Below are positions 1 to 12,849 of a DNA stretch of 64,000 nucleotides, piece by piece; within the stretch, counting starts at the first letter, position 1; the number at the start of each line of letters is the position of its first letter. Origin of the DNA: Camarhynchus parvulus (taxonomy: Eukaryota; Chordata; Aves; Passeriformes; Thraupidae); NCBI RefSeq assembly GCF_901933205.1, contig NC_044573.1:54009993-54073992 (forward strand), written 5' to 3'. The notes below the pieces were generated by a model. That model was not told where the DNA came from. It did no database searches and worked only from the letters and a program-made list of their open reading frames with translations. A program made the position numbers and the translations under genes.

Positions 1-3000
1 AGGTTCCTCTGTAAGTGCCTGGAAGCTGGGGGCTTTCTATAGGAGAAGGATGAGTAGGTTTAAAAAGTTTAGTTTTTTCCTTAGGCTCTGCTGTCAGACA
101 TCATAAGCAGATGTTGCACACAACCCTAAGGAAAATGGCTGTCAAGAATACATCAGCACTAATGCTATTATGTGAAGCCTAGAGTGCTGGTAGCCCCTGG
201 ACCAGAGTTGTTTCTGTGGGAGAGAACCTCCTGTTCTTGTTCTGAAAGCTGTCTTCTGTTTCATTGTAACTATGGCATTGCCATCAGCTTCCTTAACTTA
301 AAATCATGAGGGTTTGGTCAGGAATTTTGAGTCTTTACATATTTTTATTTCCTGTACTGAAAGGCTCATTGCTGCTGTTAATGAGGCGGATAGATCTCAG
401 CTGGCATTTAACAACAAGTACTTGTTCTGGGTGCTGACTGGGGACTGCAATCCCCACATGTGGGGAGAGAAGTTCCCCAGTGTTTTGTGGATTTACATCT
501 GCCCTTCACAACACTTCCATCTGCAGGAGAGAACAGCCATTGCTTTCCTTGGATGATTTGAGGAACTGAGACAAAGGTAAACCAAGCTTGCTCAGCACTG
601 CAAAGCAAATGAGGGAATGGAAAGGCCTTGAACTGTAAAGTAGTGCTTTCTGCAGCTGGAGTATCTTCCCTGCTGTCAATCTCCTAACTATTCTGTTGCT
701 GCGGATAATTCAGTGGTCACCAGCCACTACTCAGTCTTTGAAATGACCTGTGCCTGATGGGTTTTCTGTGCCTGCAGAGGATTCAGCTGAACTGTATTTA
801 GTGAAGAACTTGAAAAAATTAAGTCTGCAAATTAGCCCTGAGAAAAAAATACAGTTGGATATTTCTCTCTTGTGGATTAGAATGCACAGTTTTCCTTACT
901 GGAGGAGGGGGAAGGAAAGGGTTTGAGCTGTGGTATGGAAAAGTTGTGTAAAGAGAGGCTTAGGGCTTGTATTTTGTGGAGTTTCCACTACCTGCTCCAT
1001 TGTGTATCTGCAGAGCACTGTGTCTTTGGGGACAAGGTGCCCATACTGCTGTCACCTTCTGCAGCAGAAGGCTGAGCAGACAGCTGCGGGTGGGGGAGCC
1101 TCTGATGGGTATAATCATTAAAATGAACCTGTTATCTCTTACAGATTTTGGTACAGTCAGATTTATATGTGGCATTTCTTCTAAAATATCTTCATACCTA
1201 GTTCCTAAAGGCTTTTAAGCTATGTGTAATGTTCCCTTTGAGTTTCTCTAATAAAAGAGAAATATGTGATAAGGCAGGATTGGAAAAGGAAACTTAAATA
1301 TTTAATTTGACTACCATTTTTGGGATTAAAAATTGGTCATAACTAGTGATTTATTTAATACCTTGTATATCTGTAGTCACTAACATTTTGCACAAATGAA
1401 TGCAGTTCCACATTACCAACTTCTACCATGCTTTGGTTAGGTGGCGTTCCTGCAGTCATGCACAGGAACTAGATATATTTTTAGACTCCTCTTATCTCCT
1501 CTCAGAGGATAAAAAGTCCCAAAGAACATCCCACTGAATCCTGAGTCCTGCAGGCAAGCCTAGATCCCTGCTTAGCTCTGCTGGAGCAGGGCACTGCATC
1601 AGCTGTCACATTCTGCTCTTTAAACCAGTGCTTCATGCAACCTTAGTGCAGTGGCTGGACCAGGAAAAGTGCTGCTGATTGATAGAAATCTGCTGTGGTC
1701 CAACAAGTAGTTAATGGTTAAACACTCCATGGCCTCAGAAAGCTGGGGCATACTGGTTCAGATTTTTAATGTGGGGTTAGTCTGTGGAGAAACTTAGAGC
1801 TGAGTGTTTCTGGCAGACAGCCTAAGGAGTGGGAAAGGAAGACTTTTGTAAATTCACTGCTGTACAAATGTATGCTTAATGTATGCATACAACCTAGTAT
1901 TTATTAAACAAGTAGGTTTTCCTAGCAGGAGAGATGAGCAGATGTTCTGCATGTGGCTGGGACATGGTGCTGCTTCCCAGCAGAACCTGACCCTGTCCTC
2001 TGCTGCCAGGTGTCACCAGCCCCAGAGTGTGGGGCAGCAATGGCCTGCAGCCTCCCTGGCCCCTGCCTTGGCTTTGGGGTGAAACTGTTATTGTCGCTCT
2101 GATTATTACTGTTAATCTTCCACCTCAGGATTTCTGAGAAAACTAACATCAGTACTTAATATGTAGGGATCTTTTTTTTTTTTTTGATTATGAACAAAAA
2201 CTTTTTTGTTATCAAGATTGTTTAGCAGGAAGTGCTTATCAAGAAAAACTAAAAAAAATCCTGGATAAAATTTACATTCCATATGGCAGATGTTAAGAGG
2301 AATGACAATGAAAGCATTATATATCTCATCTTTATTAAGTTAAACAAGTGTAGGAACCACACTGACTTCAAATTCAGCATCAATCTGGTAGTTAAGAAAT
2401 CAAGTAACTTTAAAAAGTGGACTTAACGATGTGACAGTGTGTTCAGAGAAAAATAAGAGAAACAGCTTAAAGGACAAGCTATTTGAAATGGCATCAAGGC
2501 TCTTTAATTGTGCTATTAGTAGAAACTAAGAGTAAATATGTTTCCACATCAAGAAAGATTAAAAAAATATATATGGCAAAGATGGTGTGTGCGAACAAAA
2601 AATTACAGCAGTCTGTTAGAAATAAGAAGGTGTTTGGATTTTTTTTTTCAAAAATTGTGAGTCATATCCAATAGAATAAGAATGGAAAAGACCAAAAGTT
2701 TTGGTAAATATTTTGTCTTTTTTGGTTTGATCCCTAAAGTCATAAAAAATGGACTGAGGAGGAAGTCACAGCAAAATCCTTTCAGATCATTAGAAACAGA
2801 AACCAGAGAAAGATTTTGATACTATTTGAATTGTAAAAGAAGTAGGAAAAGGTGATAAGACTAAGAAATAGTATTATGTGAGCTTGTACTAGATGTTTCT
2901 AGAGAAAAGCTTTTTTTTTTGGTGGTGGAAATCTAAAGAACTGTCCCAAAGTGAACTACTACAAGAAAGAATTTTAAAACAAACTAGTAAAAGAAGCCAT

Positions 3001-3869
3001 CAGTGTTCATGGAGGATTCTAGAGCAACTGGAAAAAGGAAATGCTAAAAAAGACTGTGGCATATAATTTATTAGCTGAATTAGTACTAGAGGAAAAAGAA
3101 GAGGCAAATTACAACAGGTGGATTCATATGTATCAAGGGCGACATACTGATTTTGGGGTTTCTTTGGGGTAAAGATGATGCTCTTCCTAAATTCAGCATT
3201 CTTTGGTTTTATGAGCCAAGCTGCATTGAAGGTGTATCCAGTTGATAGGGGATGTTTTGACACAGGTGTGTTAATTCAGAAAAGGAGTGCACTTCTGAAG
3301 CCAATCTCCAGATTATCCCCACTTACCCTGCTGTAGTTCACATGGCAGACAGATCTTGCATTATACAAAATGAGCATCCTTAGGATAAAATTAACCAGAT
3401 GTGCTCCAGGAGTGCACTGCTAATCAGTCCACGAGACTGGACCACTGGTATTCATTTATTTGTGTGCATGGCAGATCCTTGGCACTGCACACTTTGCTCT
3501 ATAGATTCATTGTTGGTAGCCTGCTGCACTGCTTGCCTACGTGTGTATCACTGCAGCAGGCTTGGATTTCCAGACACTTTTTGGCAGGGTTATATCCAAA
3601 GGCTCGTGACAGCTAAGGTAGCTACAGCTCTTTTGTGGGCTAACAGCTAATTAAACAATGGGAAGCAAAGGCTGGAAACAAAGTATGAAAAAGGGGAACT
3701 AGGGTTTCAGTGCGTTAGGACTCCTCAGCTTGAAAAAAAGGATTGAGAAGTAATGTAAGAGGTCTGTCAGTTATGACCACCACTGTATAAGGATTCTTAG
3801 CAGAACAAGGACATACTATTCTCCTACAAGAATTGGGCAACCCTGGGCTGCAGATTACAGAGTTACTTT
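1..3869. other. No gene recognised
   Basis: AT-rich non-coding DNA with only short chance frames. The interval contains T- and A-runs (for example 2171-2185) and no repeat family or conserved motif that I can name. It is probably the 5' intron of IPCEF1 or the CNKSR3-IPCEF1 interval. Confidence 0.6.
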
Positions 3870-4280
3870 GAAGACCATGTATTGTCCTTGGAACAAGATA
3901 GACCATGTACTGTCCTTGAATAGATACAAAAAAGAAGAGTGAGCCATGTGCCAAGACGAGACCAGATGCCAAGCATGTTGTGGGAACTGCTAATTTGGCA
4001 CACCTTATCTAAAAATGCTTATAGGGTGACAACCAATCAGTAATTAATGTATGTGTGAATATAGCTAGTTAACCAATGAGCATTAAGCATTAGTGGTGTG
4101 AGACAGTGTATGGAGAAAGATAAATATGCCAAAGGGGCAAAATAAAGTGGAACAACCTGTAGTGACATTAGTATGATTGTAGTTACTCCACCAACTCTCC
4201 ATGGGACCCTCTTCACACCACAGAGGTGGTTACAAAGTGGCAGTGAATACTCATTTTCTGCAGGAAAACTAGTATGCACC
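3870..4280 (+). mobile_element. Possible solitary retroviral-type LTR (boundaries uncertain)
   Basis: The stretch has promoter-like organisation unlike the surrounding DNA. It has two CCAAT boxes in a near repeat (AACCAATCAG at 4031-4040, AACCAATGAG at 4071-4080), a TATA-like GATAAATATGCC at 4119-4130, and a polyadenylation signal AATAAA at 4141-4146 followed by a GT-rich stretch. Upstream lies a 28-base tandem duplication (3873-3926), the kind of duplicated unit often seen in LTR U3 regions. No retroviral coding sequence was seen on either side. I could not find matching TG...CA termini or a target duplication, so a non-LTR promoter-like sequence remains possible. Confidence 0.4.
3873..3926 (+). 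repeat. Two tandem copies of a 26-28 base unit
   Basis: The unit GACCATGTATTGTCCTTGGA-ACAAGATA (3873-3900) is followed at once by GACCATGTACTGTCCTTGAA-TAGATA (3901-3926). The copies differ by one substitution early on and a two-base length change near the end. Confidence 0.9.
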
Positions 4281-5927
4281 ATTTGTTAAAACGATACAAA
4301 CAAAAAGCCACAACAAGTACCTCAAAAAAACTCAATCAAAAAAACCCCAACAAAACTGGCAGCAAATTTAAAGAAAAAAGAAGTAACTTTTTCACACACT
4401 GCAAAATTAAATTGTGGGAGTTAGTGTGGATTTCATTTTGCTGAATGTATAAATGGGTTCAAAAAGCAAAGAGAAAAGTTTATGGAAGGACAAGCTCTTG
4501 AGAAATGAAGCTCTTCATACAATGAAGCTCTACAGATCTTCCTTCAGGATGTCCCCAGAGAGGAATGGCAGAATTCCTCATGGAGACTTCACTTGACATT
4601 GTCTCTATTCTGGCTCTTTTCCTATGCTTTGTTAATTTCCACTTTACCTTTATTCTGACACAGTTTGAGCACTACATAAAAATGCTACTTTCATTTCCTC
4701 TCCAAGTCTGGCATGTAATTAAGTAAATAAGAAAAAGTAATAATCCATGAGATCAGATTTCTTCAGCTTGTTATTGAAGATACAAATACTTCCTCTCTGC
4801 ATCCCCTTGGGACACCCAGATTATCCATACTTCTTTTTATGTAGCAGTCTTGAGTCAAGCTCTCTAGAAAGATCTGAGGGTGAAATAGGCACATGCACCT
4901 TATTCTCTACAATATTGCATTGTCTTGCAATGCCAAAGGGAGCTTGCTTTAATTCTGGAGATGCTGCTAGTGCTGTGAAGCCTTGCACGGGGCCTCTCAG
5001 CCTTGCGCACCACCTGTGACCTCACGTGCAGAGTCCTGCTGCAGTTTCCAGCTTTGGGAAGTGGCTTGAACTTGCAGTATTGTTTCCGTGTCAGCCTCGG
5101 GAGCAATTTTGATGTGGGTGTTTGGGACAAACCTCAGTGCTAGCAGGGAGGTGGCACAGGGCAGGTGGAGTGGTGCTGTGCCAAGGACTACGACAATCAA
5201 GAACACCCAAAGGGCATTCAGTAGTTTCTGACTCTGAGGAGAACCAGGGAAATTACAGATGTGGTTACAGATGTTGTAGCAGGCTGAATTACAGCAAAGG
5301 AACTTCTTTTAAGTGATGACACTGGAGAAAATGTGTACAGCTTCTTAGAGAGCTGAATTGTAAGACCAGGTGGATGGGTGTCCTGGTAAGCAGTGACTGC
5401 CTGGGAGTCTATGGAGAGCTCCTCAAGAGATATGGTGCTCTTCTAAGTTTCAAAGGTCCTTTAAACTTTGCAGCCCAGAACTGGTGCAGGCTCTTGGAAG
5501 AAAGGTGTAGCAAAGTGGGAATCTGTACCACTGGCTTGTTTAATTACATCTCTCTTGCCTTCTCACTCATTATTTTTTACTCTGTGTGTAACCACTCAAC
5601 TTTGTTCCCATCCATCTTTTTTTTTGAGTAGACAGGGAATTCCTCTATAACAGGAGCAGTTGGAAATTTTAATACATGTGAAGAGGTTGTTACAATGCCG
5701 TTAAGCCTCACATAACAAGTTTTTTGGGTTTCAGAAGTTGTTCATAGTGGTGGAACAAATGAGTAGGAGTAGCAGTGGGGTTGGGGAGTTCCAAGCTCTT
5801 CTTGAACTGTCAAAGGACATGTGTGGTAATGTCACTGAGTCATGCCGGCCACAGGGGCAGAGGACAGTAGAAACAATCTTTATCTGCTTCATTGACAAGG
5901 GCTTGGACCTTGGTGCATTCACCAAGT
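4281..5927. other. No gene recognised
   Basis: Non-coding, moderately AT-rich. An A/C-rich patch at 4290-4390 (CAAAAAAAC-type) is low complexity. The rest shows nothing recognisable up to the CR1 end. Confidence 0.6.
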
Positions 5928-7850
5928 AAATTCATTAAGGTTGGAAAAGACCTCCAAGATTGTTGAATCTAACCTTTGACCAAACAACAGCTTGTCAACT
6001 CGACCACAGCACTAAGTGCCATGTCCAGCCGCTTCTTGAATATCTCCAGGGGTAGCCACTCCACCACCTCCCTGGGCAGCCCATTCCAGTGCTTAACCAC
6101 CCATTCAGGGAAGGAATCCTTTCTAATGACCAACTTGAACATCCCCAGTGCAGCTTGAGGGTTTTCCTTTTGTTCTATTGTTGGTTCCCTGGGAGAAAAG
6201 ACCAATCCTCACCTGGCTACAGCCTCCCTTCAGGGAGTTGTATAGCCTCTCTTTCTCCAGGCTATATACCTCCAGCTCTCTCAGCTGCTCTTCACAAGAT
6301 TTGTGCTCCAGACCCTTTACCAGCTTTGTTGCCCTCCTCTGGACATGCTCCAGCCACTCAGTGTCCTCCCTGCACTGATGGGCCCAGAACTGATCACAGG
6401 ATTTGAGGTGCAGCCTCAGCAGTGCTGAGTACAGGGGGACAATCCCTGCCCTGCTCCTGCTGGCTACACCATTGCTGATCCAGGCCAGGATGCCATCGGC
6501 CTTCTTGGCTATCTGGGCACAGCTGGCTCATGTTTGGCCAATGCTGACCAGCACCTCCAGGTCTTTTTCTCCTGGGCCACTTTCCAGCCACTCTTTCCCA
6601 TGCCTATAGCACTGCCTGGGGTTGTCATGACCCAAGGGCAGAACTTAGAACTTGGCCTTGTTGAACCTCATATCACTGGCCTCAGCTCATTGATCCAGCC
6701 TGTCCAGATCCCTCTGGAGAGCCTTCCTGCCCTCCAGCAGATGAACACTCCTGCCTGAGTCACCATGAACTGACTGAGGGTGCACTTGATCCCCTCATCC
6801 AGATTATCAATACAGAAACTTAACTGGACTGGTCTCAGCACTGAGCCTGGAGTAATGGGGCCTTATGACTGGCCTACAACTGGATGAACTCCATTCACCA
6901 GCACTGTCTGGGCCCAGCCATCCAGCCAGTTTTTAACCCAGTGAAGAGTGCACTTGTCCAAGCCATGGGCTGGGAGTTCCTCTGGGAGAATTCTGTGGGA
7001 GGCCTTACCCAAGGCTTAAGTCCAGGTGGGTTATATCGAGAGTCTTTCCCTCCTCCAGCATTTGGGACCCTTGGTCATAAAAGGAGATCAGGTTGCTCAA
7101 GCAGGACATGCCTTTCCTACGCCCCTTCTGGCTGCGCCTGATCCCCTGGTTTTCTTGTACTTGCTGTGTTTTTTCATTCAGATTTATCTGCCCCATGACC
7201 TGCCTTTGCACCAAGGTCAGGCTGACAAACCTGTAGTTCCCTTTGTCCTCCTTCAAACCCTTCTTGTAGATGAACATCACATTTGCTGATATCCAGTCAT
7301 CTGGGACCTCCCTGGTTAACCAGGACTGAGGATGAATGTTGGAGAGTGGCTGGGCAAGTCCTTCCATCAGCCAATATCCTTGGGTGAATCCTCTCCAGCC
7401 CTGCAGACTTGTGTCTAGAGCCTCAACTGATCATTATCTACTTCCTCCTGGATTGCAGGGTTTTTGCTCTGCTATTTGTGGCTGTCTACCAGCTCAGGGG
7501 CCTGGCTGCCCCAAGGATAACTGGTCTTTCTGCTAAAGGCTGAGGCAAAGAGGCATTATGTACCTCAGGCTTTTCATTATCCTTGGTGGCAATGTTTCCC
7601 CTGTGTAAAATAAAGGAGGGATATTTTCCTTGGCCCTCGTTTTGTTGTTCATGTTTTTCTAAAACCCCTTTTTATTTTCTTTCAGAGCAGCGGCCAGACT
7701 GAATTCTAGCTGAGCTTCTTCCTTTTTCTCTGCACGACCTAACAACATCCTTGTATTCTTCCTGAGCTGCCTACCCCTTCTTCCAAAGGTCAATAACTCT
7801 CTTTTTTTCACTGAGTTCCTCCAAGAGCTCCCTATTTAGCCAAGATGCTT
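5928..7850 (-). mobile_element. CR1 LINE, 5'-truncated, minus strand, decayed ORF2
   Basis: Read on the minus strand, the element ends at about 5928 with the CR1 terminal pattern (GGTTAGATTCAAC..., CTTTTCCAACCTTAATGAA). The minus-strand frame at 5969-6205 encodes the typical end of CR1 ORF2, including [20 protein letters not shown] and [13 protein letters not shown]. Further upstream (7005-7367, minus) the reverse transcriptase finger region is visible as VPDDWISANVMFIYKKG, then KEDKGNYRFVSLT. The intervening part keeps recognisable CR1 order (PGSVL, IDNLDEGIKCTLS near 6780-6860), but the catalytic FADD box is replaced by unrelated residues, and frames shift repeatedly. The element is therefore dead. 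The 5' limit near 7850 is where recognisable CR1 sequence (the end of the endonuclease-RT junction region) stops. No clear target-site duplication was seen. Confidence 0.92.
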
Positions 7851-10099
7851 TCAGGGGTGCTTAACACCAGTCAGTTCTGGTAAAAAAGGAAAATAAATGG
7901 TTGCTTGTGGTGATGAGTTTGAAAATTAGAGTTGACAAACCATAGATACCACAGATAATCTTGTCTTCTTAATCAAGGATTGCCTTTCTGAGAGCTGGTT
8001 AAGCAATCACTCTACTACAAAGGAGAACCAAGTGGGATATCCTCAGTGGTGCGTGCATGGGAGGCTTCAGCACCTTTGCACAGAATTGCTGTCATTAGCA
8101 ATGCAGAAGTGTTGGTAGACATGTCACAAGTTCTCAGGCTTTTATGGTTTTGTTTAGTCAGGGTGCAATCCAGTCCTAACATCGCCACATTCCTCATGTA
8201 TACTGCAGTCTTAACACTGAGCTGTTTTCCTTATGCTATTTGGAGCTTTCCAAGCTTGAGATTTTACCAAGGTGAAATTTCCTATTAAGGAACATGTGAA
8301 CTTAGGGGGGAAAAAAAGAAGTCTTGGTAAAAAAAGAACGAGACCCAAATTTCTTTAAGCCTTAAGCTTAGGTGTTAAACATAGGAGCCTATTCAAAATA
8401 GGCGGAGATTTTAACCACTAGACCACAGTGACTCAAACGTTTACTAAGATGTATTGCAAAATGCTTTTATTCCCTTCTCTTGCCTTATTATTATGACTAC
8501 TGAGCATGAAAAATGCAAATAACCTGGGGGAGTGGAGTAAGGGCAAAAATGATAGCTGGGCAGAAAGGATGACTGGAGAGCAGCCTTCAGCGTCCTCACC
8601 TGTGAAGTTTGTGGATGGGCCTGAGTTGAATGCTGTGGGGGAGGAAGAGAGAGGAAGAGGAAGTAGAATTGCGAATGCTTTGCAACCTCAGCAGAAAATA
8701 CTGATGAGAAACAGCAAACATGCAGCTGAGGTTGTTGCTCTTCCTGCAGAATGTGTTAGCGTTGCTGTGTGACCTCCTTTGTCCTTCAGAGGTGTGAGCT
8801 CAGCAGTCAGCTCAGCCCAGAGGGCATGCCTGTAGGGAAAATGAGGGAGAGAATTTGTTTGGGCAAATTCAGTTAACCCAAATGAATTTAGATGATGCAC
8901 ATATACCTAATATTAGTATAATTTGAAAAGGCACTATTTGGTAAATAAACATGCAAACACCAAAAAACCCTAACAACAAAAACATGGTAGGACAGGCTTT
9001 TCTTATCAATGTCTCAAAAATTGATCTTCTGCATGTTATGAATTTTTGAAGACACTGAATTTCAGATGGATATATCATGGCAGTATTTGAATTTAGGTGT
9101 AACTCATGTTACCCTCTGGTATCATTGAATTCAATGCACTCCTGATGACTTGTATATAAAGTAATAAAAGGTTATAGATGAATTGCTGCTTGATTGTTGA
9201 CATTAATAAGTCAATGGCTGCATTGGCTTTTTATCTATTTATCTTGCACTGGAATGGGACATCCTTTTTTAGGTTCTTTGCAAGAAAGTAGATGGGCTAG
9301 CCTTAGAAATCTTAGAGCACAACCCTAGAACTATTTGAAAAAATAGATTTAAGATATGTGAAAATAATATGGGGTATTTTCAGAAGACTTTCAAACAGTT
9401 TAAAGATATTTTAATTTTCAATAAATAATTTTTTTTCTTTTTAATTTTTGCTTTTGCTAAATGACCTTGCAATTGGAATAGAAATGGTTGAGCAAGAATA
9501 CAAAAACATGCATATTGTTCATAAGTTTTCCTTTTTAAGGTATTTCTTCTCAAGTAAAGTGTTACATCCAACAACTGTCCTCTTTCCTGAATAATTTTTT
9601 TAAATACCAAATAGTTTGTATAGTATCCCTTTTGTGTGTGAAAAAATATACTTTAAATCTTTTGATGTCTTGGTGGGACAGTTAAAATATATGAATGAAG
9701 GAGAAGGATGTTTTTCATGGTAAGAGAAGATAATTTCTAACAGAGCATATGTTTTGAAATTGCATTGTCTTGGTTCATTATCATATCCCGAACAATGATA
9801 ATTTATGGCTGGACTTTAACAGGAATTTTACATGTGTGCAGGTCACAGATTGCCCTAAACCTGTGTTTGTATTCATACATACCTTGCTTTTTGAAAATAT
9901 ATGTGTCTATCTTCTTCTGGGAAGACATTTTAATATTTTCTCAACAGGTTTTTGGGTGATTTGCTGGTCAGAAGGAGGTTTGGAGCTAACAAAGAATGGC
10001 AGGCTCATTGCACCACCCAGGCAGGTGGCCTCAGTCCAACCTTCAGCTCTCAGCAGGCTCAGCTGGGAGCTCAAACCAACTCCCTCAGGGCTTGATACC
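7851..10099. other. No gene recognised, apart from the tRNA-like relic
   Basis: Non-coding DNA. The only named structure is the tRNA-like sequence at 8360-8432. The frame at 8506-8772 (88 codons) has no recognisable similarity. Confidence 0.6.
8360..8432 (-). repeat. Decayed tRNA-like / tRNA-derived element
   Basis: On the minus strand the sequence TGGTCTAGTGGTTA (complement of 8412-8425) equals the D-arm / A-box of vertebrate tRNA-Glu. It is followed by a perfect 5-bp stem, 7-base loop (GCCTA-TTTTGAA-TAGGC, complement of 8387-8403) with the geometry of an anticodon arm; the loop would read UUG (Gln). A weak B-box-like TGTTTAACACC follows. The D-arm to anticodon-arm spacing is about 3 bases too long, and no T-stem or acceptor stem pairs. 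It is therefore not a functional tRNA. A relic of an ancient tRNA-derived SINE or of a widespread sauropsid repeat is the better reading. Confidence 0.45.
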
Positions 10100-10690
10100 A
10101 TCAGAGATTGAAAACTTCCAAGGACAGAGCCTGCACAGCTTCTCTAGGTGACTGGTCCCGCTGTCTTCATAGGGAAGGAAGGGTTTATTTATTCTGTCTG
10201 TACATCTTCTCTTTCAACTTCTGCTTCTTGTGTCTCAGCCTTTTGCTGTGTACCACTAGGAAGAGCCCACCTCCATAGTCTTGCTGATCGCCCCATTAGG
10301 GTGGGGGGCTGCTGTTAGCGGGCCCCTGGAACTGTCCCTTCTCCAAGCTGGAAGTGTCACAGTCCCTTAACTTCACACAGAACCAATCATCCAGCTCCAA
10401 CCATCTCAGTGTCCCCTGCTGAGCTTGTTTCAGTTTGTCACCATCTCTCCTGCAGTGGGGTGTGTGCCCCAAACTGGATATAGTGTTTAGATGTGGTTCA
10501 AACCAAGCAGAGGGGTATAATCATGTCCTTCAATCTCCTGGCTGTGCTTCCATCCCTACAGCCTGCTGGCCATCTTGCAAGCCCACCACATTCCCAGGGC
10601 ATCTGGAACACCCAGTTCCTGTCACTGGGTTAGTGATAAAAGTGTCCATATTAACATTTGCAATGGGAAGGTGTTGCAGGCTCTCTGGCA
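10100..10690 (-). mobile_element. Old, diverged CR1 fragment, minus strand
   Basis: The + strand reads like an eroded antisense CR1 3' region: the stretch around 10450-10580 (CCCCAAACTGGATATAGTG..., AGATGTGG, AGCAGAGGGG, CTCCTGGCTGTGCTTCCATC) follows the order of the CR1 segment that in younger copies reads as GGGCCCAAACTGGACACAGT and so on. The 10100-10350 part is much more degraded, so the boundaries are approximate. No frame is intact. It is older than the copy at 5.9-7.85 kb judging by the divergence seen by eye. Confidence 0.6.
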
Positions 10691-12816
10691 GGTGTTTTAA
10701 ACATATACAGCCACAACAAGCAGCAGTAGTGCCAATGTGACTAGAACTGCTGAGGGCTTTTTATCAAAGATAAAAGGAAAGCAGCGGCATAAGGTTGTGC
10801 AAGAAATGATTTTGAAGAAAAGAGTAGGATTTAGGATTCTGTACAGATGCTAAGGTCCTTTTTTAGTATAATGCTGCAATAAAAGCAGTGTCTAATGCTT
10901 AACTTTGGCAAATGTTTGTTTTCAAGGTGTTTAAGCAGTTTTCTGGCCACTTAAAGGTGTTTCTCTTTTCTGATAGTGCTGTCCTTACAAAGGCAGCTCA
11001 AATGCTTCCAACCTGTGAAGCAGTTTATCTGGGTAGCTCCAAACACTTAAGAGGAATTAATTACTAAAATTTCCTAAAATTCCTCCAATGGAGGTAATTA
11101 TTGTGTACCTCCTTTAAAAGTGGGAAGGTAAAGCTGTGGAAGAAGGGGGTTCGAAGTCAGGTAGTAAGTTAGTGCCAGAATCAGGCCTGGAGCCTCTGAG
11201 TACTGATTCCCTGCTCAAAGACTTTCAGATTCATGCTGTCCTTCAGCCCTTTATTTTCAAAATCTCACACTGGGATTTAGCCAAGTGGTAAAGGCAAACA
11301 TATAGTGGATTTCCTCTCCTTTGATTTTGCCAATAATGTTCCCACAAGGGGAACTTAATCTGGGGTAGAGAGGAGGTGATGTGTGTGAACCCCTACCATT
11401 CTCTCAACACGGGAGCATTCAAAGACTATTAAAGCTCTCTGTTTCAAATTCACTTCATTGACTGAAACAAGGTAAAATAGAAAAAAAAGCTCACAGAGGA
11501 AACTGGAACATCTTTACTGCTTAGAAGGAAAACTTAATGGTTGTGCAAGTCAGTAGCTTGCAATCGTAAGTGTTAAGTGCTGATAACACCTGGTTTGCCT
11601 GTAACAGGTGCGCTTGGCAGATATGAATCATATTGGTTGACGGAGTCTCATCTCACCCCACTTGTGGTCTCTACAGCCTGTGACAGAGGTCATACAACCA
11701 ATAGGTTTGTTGGTGTGTGATAAGTTTTAGCAGATTTCCCATACCTTCTGGTACATTCATTGGTTACTTGGTCGTCTCAGTAGGCAAAGGAAAGTTCAGG
11801 TGATACCTTGCTTTCCTGTCTGGTAAGAAACAAACACTCATGGAGCATTTTGAATAAAAAATGCAGTGTCTAATGGAATTTTATAGCAAATAAACTGCAA
11901 ATATGGTGACTTTTCCCCCGCCTTTTCCTGTGACAACATTTGTTCAGCTCAAGGAAAAAAGACAGATGCTGTGTCTTGAATTTTTAACCACACAAATATG
12001 TTTATACTGTGCAATTTCCAACTCCAATGAAATCTGCTAGGAGCGCAATGGAAAAGTAGTTTGACCTGCCTGCTTTCACCAAGTGTTGCTCATCTCTGTG
12101 AGCTGCCCTCATGCTCATATGTGCCCTGGTACCTATGATTCTGATTTTTCTGCTTACAACAATCCTTTATTTCCTCACAGACAGCTTGCCAGAGAAACAG
12201 GAATTGGAAATTCCTAAATATTTTTTGTTATGCTCTGCAAGTTTTCCTGTGTCCTTGTAGCCATGTTGGCAGGAAGTCCCTTCAGAACATCCTTTTTCTG
12301 CTCCAGCCTTCCATAACTACCTGTGTGGAAACCTAGTGATTTCTACAGCCTGTATTTGCACAACTATATAGATACCTTCTTTTAACTCTGCATCACTTAC
12401 CCTACTCCAATGTTATTCCTGTGTTGTAACCTCAAATGTTAGCGACAGTCTCTGAGTCTTTGCCACTGCTGTGGCCAGAATAAGCTAATAAAACAAAGAG
12501 AATAATGTTTTTATGCTGTGAAATTTGTCATGAATATTTTGACCTAATATTTCTGGAAACTACTTAGTTTACTGCTCTCTACACATATTAAATCACTATT
12601 TGCCCTGTTTCACAGAGTAATATTTTCAAGTCTGTACCAAAGGTCCAAATACTGTGCTTCAATCCTCTTCCTTCTCTTCATTTTATCACCTTTCATTGTT
12701 CGTTCCTTCCCTTTTTGTTCTACATGACTGAGAAATAGATGTGTTTTCCCTATATAAATCATAATCTAAACTATTTATGTTGAATTCCTTATCAGTCAAG
12801 CCACACTACAGCACAT

Positions 12817-12849
12817 TGTTTGTATTAAAATAACTGTTTGTATTAAAAT
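12817..12849. repeat. Direct repeat of 15 bases, period 18
   Basis: TGTTTGTATTAAAAT occurs at 12817-12831 and again at 12835-12849. It is a small local tandem duplication in AT-rich DNA. Confidence 0.9.

Noticed and set aside
6089..6406. 105-codon + strand frame
   Set aside because: It is the antisense strand of the CR1 at 5.9-7.85 kb; its repetitive composition follows from the element.
8360..8432. Functional tRNA gene
   Set aside because: Acceptor and T stems do not pair and the arm spacing is wrong, so it is listed only as a relic.
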